DNA of 64,000 nt from NCBI RefSeq assembly GCF_020819595.1, contig NZ_JAJHNP010000010.1, positions 124,001-188,000 on the forward strand. The letters run 5' to 3'. The notes beneath the pieces were generated by a model, which was not told the DNA's origin, searched no databases, and saw nothing but the letters and a program-made list of their open reading frames with translations. The stretch is from Streptomyces barringtoniae. Lineage in GTDB: Bacteria > Actinomycetota > Actinomycetes > Streptomycetales > Streptomycetaceae. This document shows positions 57,974-64,000 of this stretch, piece by piece; the first letter of the stretch is position 1; each line of letters opens with the position of its first letter. A program made the position numbers and the translations under genes.

Positions 57974-58742
57974 GACGGCTCACCACCCGGTAGAGGCCGT
58001 AAAGGCTTACGGAGATCAGGACGTTGACGACGGCGACCACGCACGCGCCCGGGTAGTCGGACTCCAGGATCGCCTTGCTGTAGACGAGCATCGGCAGGGT
58101 GGTGACCCCCTTCGCGCCGGTGAACAGCACGATCCCGAACTCGTTGAGGCACAGCACCAGGACGAGACTCCCGCCGGCCGCGAGCGCGGGCAGCGACTCC
58201 GGCAGGATGATCCGGCGGATGATGCGGGGTGCCCGCGCGCCCAGGGAACCGGCCGCCTCCAGCTGGGCGGTGTCCAGCTGCGAGAACGCGGCGAGCAGGG
58301 GACGCATCACGAACGGCGTGAAGTAGGTGACCTCGGCCAGCAGCACGCCCCAGGGGGTGGTGAGGAACTGGAAGGAACCGATGATGCCGGTGGTGCCGTA
58401 GATGAACAGCAGCGCCAGCGTGATGAGGAAGGACGGGAAGGACAGGTAGACGTCGATGAACCGTGCCACCGCCTTCGCCCCGGGGAACGGCACGAAAGCG
58501 ATGACCAGCGACAGCAGGAAGCCCAGGACCAGGCATCCGGCGGTGGAGGCCAGCGCCAGCCAGACCGTGGTCCACAGCGCGTTCCGGAAGGCCTCGGAGG
58601 CGAAGACGTCCGCGTACGGCCGCAGGGAGGTGCCTCCGCCGTCGGGCTGGAAGGACTGCTGGACGACGAGGGCGAGGGGGTAGAGGAAGAAGAGGGCGAG
58701 GAGGGCCACGGGAGGAAGGGCCCACAGCAGCCGCCTACTCAT
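57960..58742 (-). CDS. ABC importer permease 1 (aminoethylphosphonate-type)
   Basis: 260 aa with six helices. Contact loop LEAAGSLGARAPRIIRRIIL. Overlaps the ATPase gene by eight bases and permease 2 by fourteen, so the whole transporter is translationally coupled. The N-terminus ALPPVALLALFFLYPLALVV is typical for CysTW-type permeases. Confidence 0.85.
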   Translation of the reverse strand: MSRRLLWALPPVALLALFFLYPLALVVQQSFQPDGGGTSLRPYADVFASEAFRNALWTTVWLALASTAGCLVLGFLLSLVIAFVPFPGAKAVARFIDVYLSFPSFLITLALLFIYGTTGIIGSFQFLTTPWGVLLAEVTYFTPFVMRPLLAAFSQLDTAQLEAAGSLGARAPRIIRRIILPESLPALAAGGSLVLVLCLNEFGIVLFTGAKGVTTLPMLVYSKAILESDYPGACVVAVVNVLISVSLYGLYRVVSRRAGA

Positions 58743-59781
58743 GGCCGGCCCCTGCGGGCAACAGCACCGCGTCCTCGGCGGCGAAGTGCAGGCTCACCGG
58801 GTCCCCGAGCGCCGGCGGATCCTTCAGCTCGCGCACGTCCGCCATGACGGAATGCCCGTCGACCTCGACGTACAGCCGGTGCGTGGCCCCCCGCCACTGG
58901 ATCTCCCGTACGACACCCGTGAGTTGGTTGGGGCCCTGGCCCAGCCCGATGACGTGCGGCCGTACGCACAGCGTGGCCCGCGCCCCCGCGACCGCGTTGC
59001 CCGTGTCGACCTTCAGCTCGGTCCCCGCGAAGCCGACGCCCCCGCAGCCCACCGTCACCGGCAGCACGTTCGCACCGCCCACGAAGGAAGCCGTGAACTC
59101 GTTCTTCGGCGACCGGTACAGCTCGCGTGGCGTCCCGCACTGCTGAAGCCGCGCGGCGTCCATCACCGCGATCCGGTCGGCCAGCGTGAGCGCCTCGACC
59201 TGGTCGTGGGTGACGTACAGCATCGACATGTCGGGCAACTCCCGGTGCAGCCGCGCGAGTTCGGCCAGCATTCCGGACCGCAGCCGGGCGTCCAGCGCGG
59301 ACAGCGGCTCGTCCAGCAGCAGTACGTCCGGCCGGATGGCGAGGGCGCGGGCGATGGCGACCCGCTGCTGCTGCCCGCCGGACAGCTCGCGCGGATGCCG
59401 GCGGGCGTAGGCGGCCATGCCGGTCAGCTCCAGCGCCTCGGCGACCCGCTGCCGTGTCTCCGTCTTGCCCGCCCTGCGGGTCTTGAGCCCGAAGGCCACG
59501 TTCTCGTCCACCCGCATGTGCGGGAACAGCGCGTAGCTCTGGACGACCATCCCGATGCCCCGCTGGTACGGCGGCAGGTCCGTCACGTCCCTGCCGCCGA
59601 GGAGCACCCGCCCGGACACGGGCCGTACGAACCCGGCGACCGCCCGCAGCGCGGTGGTCTTGCCGGAGCCGGACGGCCCGAGCAGCGCCATGACCTCGCC
59701 GGGCTCGACGGTCAGGTCGAGGGAGTCGAGGACGACGTTGCCGTCGTAGGCGACGGTGACGGAGTCGAAGCGGATGCCCAT
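58735..59781 (-). CDS. ABC importer ATPase with TOBE-type tail
   Basis: 348 aa. Walker A GPSGSGKTT, Q-loop VVQSYALFPHM, signature LSGGQQQR, Walker B VLLLDEPLSALD, switch YVTHDQ. Residues about 240-348 form a regulatory TOBE-like domain (ATLCVRPHVIGLGQGPNQL). ATG is one base after the phosphonatase-like stop (59781/59783), so transport and catabolism genes are coupled. Confidence 0.88.
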   Translation of the reverse strand: MGIRFDSVTVAYDGNVVLDSLDLTVEPGEVMALLGPSGSGKTTALRAVAGFVRPVSGRVLLGGRDVTDLPPYQRGIGMVVQSYALFPHMRVDENVAFGLKTRRAGKTETRQRVAEALELTGMAAYARRHPRELSGGQQQRVAIARALAIRPDVLLLDEPLSALDARLRSGMLAELARLHRELPDMSMLYVTHDQVEALTLADRIAVMDAARLQQCGTPRELYRSPKNEFTASFVGGANVLPVTVGCGGVGFAGTELKVDTGNAVAGARATLCVRPHVIGLGQGPNQLTGVVREIQWRGATHRLYVEVDGHSVMADVRELKDPPALGDPVSLHFAAEDAVLLPAGAGHE

Positions 59782-59782
59782 C

Positions 59783-60493
59783 TCAGCGGTCTCCCAGCAG
59801 CAATGCCGGCAGGTCGGCGACGGAGTCGAGGACGTGCGTGGCCCCGGCGGCCCGGAACTCCGCGTCGCCGTGGGCCCCGGTGCGCACCCCGGCGACCAGC
59901 CCGGCCCCGGCCCGCACCCCGCTGAGCACGTCGTAGGAGGTGTCCCCGAGGACGGCGACCTGCGTCACGTCCTCGGCGGCCTTGGTGCGCAGGAACGCCT
60001 CCAGGACCATGTCCGGGTACGGCCGCCCGCGCCCGCCGGCGTCGGCCGGGCACAGGGTGAGCGGGACGAGGTCCCGCCAGCCGAGGGCGTCGAGGATCGC
60101 ATCCTGGGTGACGCGGGCGAAGCCGGTGGTCAGCACGACGGTGCGGCCGCTGTCCGCCAGCTCCCGGATGGCCTCCTCGGCCCCCGGCACGGGTGCGATC
60201 AGGCCGCCGTCGACCAGGTCGCCGTACGCCTTCTCGAAGGCGCTGTTGGCGCGCTGGGCGCGGTCCTCGGTGCCGAACAGGTGCCGGAAGACGGAGATCT
60301 TGGACTCGCCCATGGTGGCGCGGACGTAGGCGAGGTGCTCGGCGTGCTCGGCCGACCCGGGCTCGACGCCCAGTTCGACGGCGGCCGTCTCGAAGGCGCG
60401 CTCGACCAGTCCGCCGTCGGCGACGGTCGTGCCGGCCATGTCGAGGACGGCGAGCCGGATGTCGGTGGTTACGGGGGTCATGGGGGTGCTCAC
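59783..60493 (-). CDS. Phosphonatase-like HAD hydrolase
   Basis: 236 aa. Nucleophile motif LAVLDMAGTTVADGG has the DxAGTT form of phosphonoacetaldehyde hydrolase (PhnX). A Lys in ATMGESKISVF aligns with the Schiff-base Lys of PhnX, and GRPYPDM matches the conserved GRPYP motif; GDTSYDVLSGVRAGAG is motif IV. Predicted to split a C-P bond, giving acetaldehyde and phosphate from phosphonoacetaldehyde or a relative. GTG 60493 overlaps the upstream TGA; ATG 60481 is the alternative. Confidence 0.82.
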   Translation of the reverse strand: MSTPMTPVTTDIRLAVLDMAGTTVADGGLVERAFETAAVELGVEPGSAEHAEHLAYVRATMGESKISVFRHLFGTEDRAQRANSAFEKAYGDLVDGGLIAPVPGAEEAIRELADSGRTVVLTTGFARVTQDAILDALGWRDLVPLTLCPADAGGRGRPYPDMVLEAFLRTKAAEDVTQVAVLGDTSYDVLSGVRAGAGLVAGVRTGAHGDAEFRAAGATHVLDSVADLPALLLGDR

Positions 60494-61614
60494 CAGCTCA
60501 GTTCGTTCGCGGTGGTCTCGGCTATCGCGGGGGCGCAGGTCATGCCGCGCCCGCCGGGCCCGGTGACCAGCCACACCCCCTCGCGCACCTGCTGCCGGTG
60601 CACCACCCGGCCGGGCTCGGTGCACTGCGCGTACACGCCGGCCCAGCGGCGCCGGATGCGCGGCAGCGGCCGGCCGAGGAGGGACTCGACCACACCGGTG
60701 AGGTGCTCGTACGGCTCCTCGACGGTGTCGAAGGCGAAGGGGTGCTCGTACTCGTGGGTGTCGCCGATGGTCAGGCCGCCGTCGGCGCGCTGCACCATGA
60801 GCAGCTGCATCCTGTGGGTCGCGGCGGTCTCCGGCTGCGGCTGTTCGGTGTTGAGCCGGTCGAGGGCCGGGGAGGCGTAGGCGGGGTAGTAGCGGAAGCT
60901 GTCGGCGTCGGCGACGGAGGTCGGCAGCGGCTCGCCCAGCGGGTCGGTCTGCATCATCTGCAGGCGCACCCGGCGCACGGGCAGCTGCGGTCCCGCGAGT
61001 TCGCGGACCAGTCCGCCGAGCCAGGCACCGGTGCACAGGACGACCGCGTCGGCGCGGTGCACGTCCCCGTGGTCGTCCCGGACGGTGCCGGCGCCGACGA
61101 TCTCGCGGACCTCCCGGCCCGGCAGGAAGGTGTAGTCGGGGGACTTCAGCAGCTCTGCGCGGAGGGCGAGTTGTGCGGTGCGCGGCTCGACGGCCGCGTC
61201 CCGCTCGCAGTACAGGGCGGCGGTGAAGTCGCCGCGCAGGGCCGGGTTGAGGGCGCGGGCCTCACTCGGGGTGAGGAGCTTGTAGCCGCGGGCGGCGGCG
61301 TCCGCGCGGCCCACCGCGGCCTCGGCGACGGCGAGTTCCAGGGGGCCGCGGACGGGGGTCAGGGACCCGTTCGCCCGGAAGCCCAGCGCCGGCACCCGTG
61401 CGCCGATGCCCTCCCACAACTCCCGCGCCCGCAGCGCGGTCTCCAGCTCTTCTCCGGCGGCGCGGCCACTGACCCAGATCTGCCCGAAGTTGCGCAGCGA
61501 GGCGCCGCGCGCCTCGGCCTCGCGCTCGATCTGGACGACCTGGTGGCCACGCTGCACCGCATGCCAGGCGTGCATGGTGCCCACCACGCCTGCTCCGACG
61601 ACTGTCACTTTCAC
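60490..61614 (-). CDS. FAD-dependent oxidoreductase (DadA-like, phosphonate-associated)
   Basis: 374 aa. N-terminal FAD Rossmann motif KVTVVGAGVVGTMHAWHAVQ, and TGPGGRGMTCAPAIAETTA at the C-terminus; SLRNFGQIWVSG is the flavin-contacting loop. Belongs to the TIGR03364-type oxidoreductases that travel with phosphonatase-like genes. Presumed to oxidise an amine, for example aminoethylphosphonate or an N-alkyl form, to the aldehyde used by the next gene. GTG 61614 chosen with GAGGAG upstream. First gene of the operon. Confidence 0.83.
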   Translation of the reverse strand: MKVTVVGAGVVGTMHAWHAVQRGHQVVQIEREAEARGASLRNFGQIWVSGRAAGEELETALRARELWEGIGARVPALGFRANGSLTPVRGPLELAVAEAAVGRADAAARGYKLLTPSEARALNPALRGDFTAALYCERDAAVEPRTAQLALRAELLKSPDYTFLPGREVREIVGAGTVRDDHGDVHRADAVVLCTGAWLGGLVRELAGPQLPVRRVRLQMMQTDPLGEPLPTSVADADSFRYYPAYASPALDRLNTEQPQPETAATHRMQLLMVQRADGGLTIGDTHEYEHPFAFDTVEEPYEHLTGVVESLLGRPLPRIRRRWAGVYAQCTEPGRVVHRQQVREGVWLVTGPGGRGMTCAPAIAETTANELSW

Positions 61615-61689
61615 GACGGCAACGCTCCTCGGGATCGGGGAACCGGAGACATCCGGCTGACAACGAGAGCGTGAACGACCCGTCACGTT

Positions 61690-61702
61690 TGGGCTAGACC
61701 CG
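61690..61702. promoter_or_regulatory. Candidate GntR operator before the phosphonate-type operon
   Basis: TGGGCTAGACCCG (61690-61702) carries the near-palindrome GGGCTAGACCC, close to the GTCTAGAC-type cores bound by HutC-subfamily GntR proteins. It lies 76 bases before the FAD oxidoreductase start and 54 bases after the GntR gene stop. Confidence 0.4.
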
Positions 61703-61755
61703 TTATCCTCTCGTGACATTACGGTGGGGGTCGATATCGGGACATCAGCCGCTTT

Positions 61756-62511
61756 TCAGCCCTTGAGGTGGGCGGTGAAGGAGAACCGGTCCCCCCGGTA
61801 CAGCGAGCGCACACGCTCCAGGGGCCGGCCCTCCGTGTCCCGGGAGACACGGTGGATCAGCAGCATCGGCAGGGCGGGCGGGGTGCCGATGAGCAGTGCC
61901 TCGCGGGGCGTGGCCAGCACGGTCTCGATGCGCTCGTCGGCGTCGCCGAAGGAGATGCCCTGGCTGGTGAGATAGCCGTAGAAGGAGGAGTCGGGGTCGA
62001 AGTCGCCGTCCAGCCGGGGCACCCGCTCGACGGCGACGTACGTGCTCTCCAGGCCGACCCGCTCCTCGTCGGCGAGCAGCACGCGCTCCAGGTGCCACAC
62101 CGGTTCGCCCCGGGTGAGCCCGGTCTCGGCGGCGAGGGCCTGCGGACAGGGGAACCGGTCGAGGGTGACGAGCGTACGGCCGGGCGTACGGCCCTGGCGG
62201 CGCACGCCCTCGGTGTAGCTCGCGAGGGACAGCGGCTGGGCCAGCTTGGCCCCGGCGACGACCGTGCCCCGCCCCTTCCGCCTCAGCCGCCCTTCCAGCA
62301 CCAGCTCCCGTACGGCCTGCCGCACCGTCTCCCGGGCGACGTCGTAGCGCTCGGCGAGGTCCCGCTCGGTGGGGATGAGGCTGCCCTCCCCCAACTCCTC
62401 CAGCAGCGCGGCGATGCGTGCCTTCACCGCGTAGTACTTGGGGATGCGCCCGTGCTCGGGAATGCCGGAGCGGACGGGGGCGCCGGGGGCCTGGTCGTTC
62501 GGGTAGTCCAC
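61756..62511 (-). CDS. GntR-family regulator with UTRA domain
   Basis: 251 aa. Winged helix (KYYAVKARIAALLEELGEGS, PTERDLAERYDVARETVRQA) and a UTRA sensor domain (TPGRTLVTLDRFPCP, LERVLLADEERVGLESTYVA). HutC-type. Lies upstream of, and on the same strand as, the phosphonate-type operon and likely controls it; the effector would be a phosphonate or its breakdown product. GTG 62511 chosen; no ribosome-binding site is visible, so a leaderless message is possible. Earlier in-frame starts would add a Ser/Arg-rich non-family extension. Confidence 0.82.
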   Translation of the reverse strand: MDYPNDQAPGAPVRSGIPEHGRIPKYYAVKARIAALLEELGEGSLIPTERDLAERYDVARETVRQAVRELVLEGRLRRKGRGTVVAGAKLAQPLSLASYTEGVRRQGRTPGRTLVTLDRFPCPQALAAETGLTRGEPVWHLERVLLADEERVGLESTYVAVERVPRLDGDFDPDSSFYGYLTSQGISFGDADERIETVLATPREALLIGTPPALPMLLIHRVSRDTEGRPLERVRSLYRGDRFSFTAHLKG

Positions 62512-62578
62512 GCAGGGATCGTCGCAGATGGCAGGGGTGCGCGTCGTACGACCCCCGGCCCGCGCGTACGAGCCCGGC

Positions 62579-63433
62579 TCAGCGGCGTTTGCGGATGAGC
62601 AGCAACGCGCCGCCGCCGACCCCGAGGACCGCAGCGGTGGCGGCGAGCAGCCCGCGGGCGAGGCGGGGTCCGGTGCGCGCCAGCTCACTGGCTCGCTCCG
62701 CGGCGTCCTCCGCCCCGGCGGGGAACGGCAGGTCCGGGCCGGGGCCGGTGTCGGGGGTGGTGGTGCCGGTGCCGGGGGTCGCCTGCGGGCCTGCGGACTC
62801 GCCGGGTGCCACGCCGCCGTCCTTCGTGCCGTCCTGGGCCGGCGGGGCGTACTCCCCGATCCCGAACCGGTAGGCGTTGGACTCCCCGATCCATTCCCCG
62901 TCGTCGCCCCGGCGCTGGACGACGGCGGCGTTGGCGGTGACCTGGTCGGACGCGGTGTCGGAGGGGAAGACGAGTCTGACCTTGACGCTGACGGTCCGGC
63001 CGGGCGGTACGGCGAACCCGTCGAACCCGGCGCCGTCGAGGACGCCGATCAGCTCCTGCTCGTCGGTGCTCTCGAACGTCACCGGCCGGGCCGTGGGGCC
63101 GTCGTAGAACTCCAGCTTGGGCTGGTCCGGCTGCAGCGCGCGTTTGTCGTCGACGAGGACGATCAACGGGTGGACGCCGGTGCAGGTCCGGCGGGTGGTG
63201 TTGGTGAGGTCGATGTACCAGGTGCCGTATCCGCCGCCCGCCTCGTAGGAGGCCGGGCCGCCACGGATCCGGGCGGAGAGCGGGAAGGCCCGCGGGTCTC
63301 CGGCGACGCAGGCGGGGGGCGGTTCGGCGAGGGCGGCTGCCGGTGCGGCGGGGACGACCACACCGGCGGAGGCGGACGCGGCGGCGGCTGCGGCCACGCA
63401 GAGGGACAGGGGTGTGCACAGTCGCATAAACAC
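62579..63433 (-). CDS. Secreted cell-wall-anchored protein with LARTG sorting signal
   Basis: 284 aa. Signal peptide of about 36 residues, an about 170-residue beta-domain (YGTWYIDLTNTTRRTCTGVH, PGRTVSVKVRLVFPSD), an acidic Pro/Gly/Thr linker and the end LARTG followed by a hydrophobic helix (LLAATAAVLGVGGGALLLI) and RKRR. LARTG fits the LAxTG motif of class E sortases in Streptomyces, so it should be anchored to peptidoglycan. Function of the main domain unknown. GTG 63433 or ATG 63427 is the start. Confidence 0.82.
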   Translation of the reverse strand: MFMRLCTPLSLCVAAAAAASASAGVVVPAAPAAALAEPPPACVAGDPRAFPLSARIRGGPASYEAGGGYGTWYIDLTNTTRRTCTGVHPLIVLVDDKRALQPDQPKLEFYDGPTARPVTFESTDEQELIGVLDGAGFDGFAVPPGRTVSVKVRLVFPSDTASDQVTANAAVVQRRGDDGEWIGESNAYRFGIGEYAPPAQDGTKDGGVAPGESAGPQATPGTGTTTPDTGPGPDLPFPAGAEDAAERASELARTGPRLARGLLAATAAVLGVGGGALLLIRKRR

Positions 63434-63511
63434 ATGACCATGCCGGTGGGACCGAGGCCCCTGCTGCAGCCACTCCGGTACGGGCCGCGAAGTCCGCCCG
63501 ATCGGCGGGGG

Positions 63512-63883
63512 TCAGCCGGTGATCGTGACGTCCACTGTGACCACGGCCTGGGGATCGGAGGCGCAGGCCATGTAGATCTGTGCCACACCCGGGCGCGCGT
63601 CGGACACGGTCGCGGCGATCCCGGCCAGCGTGCCGTTCTCCAGCGGCTTGAGGTCCACGACGCCGATGGGGGTGCGCTCCGTCGTGCCGTTGCCGGCCGG
63701 CGCTCCTTCGGCGCGGCCGCCCCGGCTGGGATCACTGCATCCCGTGAGCGTGAGGGATACGGTCTGACCGGCCCTCACCTTCGCGGGACTGACGGTGCCG
63801 ACCGGTGCGGCGGTGGCCGTGCCGGCGAGGGCCACGAGGCCGGCGCCGACGAGGGTTGCGGTGGTGATGCGGGAGCAGCGCAT
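63512..63883 (-). CDS. Small secreted hypothetical protein
   Basis: 123 aa. Signal peptide (about 26 residues, ending GTATA-AP), then a beta-rich domain: VSPAKVRAGQTVSLTLTGCS and GVAQIYMACASDPQAVVTVD with two Cys. No anchor or sortase motif, so probably released. Its layout resembles the first half of the protein at 54434. ATG 63883 is preceded by GAGGAG; an in-frame GTG lies six bases earlier. Confidence 0.75.
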   Translation of the reverse strand: MRCSRITTATLVGAGLVALAGTATAAPVGTVSPAKVRAGQTVSLTLTGCSDPSRGGRAEGAPAGNGTTERTPIGVVDLKPLENGTLAGIAATVSDARPGVAQIYMACASDPQAVVTVDVTITG

Positions 63884-63973
63884 ACTCACTCCTCACTGCA
63901 CCGGGCGGTGCGTTCCGTGAGACGGCGGTGGCCGTTTGATTCCATTGATGCGCTTGAGTCCATTGTGAACACC

Positions 63974-64000
63974 TCGGGCGGCCCCGTGCACGCCGCCCGA
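63974..64000. terminator. Hairpin at the window end
   Basis: TCGGGCGGC (63974-63982) and GCCGCCCGA (63992-64000), a perfect 9-bp stem. It may be the terminator of a gene beyond the window or part of a promoter region; the sequence after it is not available. Confidence 0.4.

Overview
The window is a high-GC (roughly 72 percent by eye) actinobacterial chromosome segment. It belongs to a Streptomyces, close in gene order to the S. coelicolor region from adpA/orn through the ceb-bglC locus to cslA-glxA. Support comes from the 3' end of adpA with its in-frame TTA codon, the CebR and DasR operator sequences, GTG/TTG starts, ATGA/GTGA translational coupling, and the cslA-glxA pair. No CRISPR array, rRNA operon, intact insertion sequence or complete prophage was seen.

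Layout. 1-4.5 kb: adpA 3' end, orn, tRNA-His, then an accessory scar (frameshifted integrase remnant, TetR gene with a palindromic operator, a chimeric transporter stub) and a membrane M23 peptidase. 4.6-7.0 kb: an ECF41 sigma factor divergent from a DoxX gene whose upstream region matches the ECF41 promoter, then a nitronate-monooxygenase-like gene. 7.0-13.3 kb: cello-oligosaccharide locus cebR / cebEFG / bglC with two CebR boxes. 13.3-17.6 kb: secreted GH18 chitinase with a DasR-like site, a two-component system and a secreted protein. 17.6-22 kb: spermidine-synthase-like protein, a repeat-filled non-coding stretch, and a TPR regulator. 22-27.9 kb: PAP2 membrane protein, then a three-gene operon encoding an Fe-S PD-(D/E)XK nuclease, an unrecognised 529-aa protein and an SF1 helicase, followed by a 73-bp copy of the helicase 3' end.

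28-33 kb: tRNA-Lys, secreted M6-type metalloprotease, PAS-GGDEF-EAL protein, luciferase-like flavoenzyme. 33-42 kb: catabolic locus with two maleate-isomerase-family proteins, a hydroxyacid dehydrogenase, an amidase, a DUF3830 protein, an Ehu-type (ectoine/hydroxyectoine) ABC importer and an IclR regulator. 42-53.6 kb: second tRNA-Lys, acyl-CoA-synthetase-like enzyme, and a surface-glycan neighbourhood (AA10 LPMO with a DasR-like site, membrane protein, NlpC/P60-like protein, third tRNA-Lys, GntR regulator, cslA, glxA, GH6 cslZ). 53.7-56 kb: class F sortase, secreted protein, HAD phosphatase. 56-62.5 kb: a six-gene aminoethylphosphonate-type operon (FAD oxidoreductase, phosphonatase-like hydrolase, ABC importer) plus a GntR/UTRA regulator. 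62.5-64 kb: a sortase-anchored protein and a small secreted protein.

How the genes work together. Much of the window concerns extracellular polysaccharides. CebR controls uptake and hydrolysis of cello-oligosaccharides. A chitinase and a chitin-type LPMO carry DasR-like sites. CslA-GlxA-CslZ build and trim the hyphal-tip glycan. The only in-frame TTA (bldA-dependent) codons I found are in adpA and glxA, linking this locus to developmental translational control. The least explained unit is the nuclease / unknown / helicase operon at 22,984-27,145.
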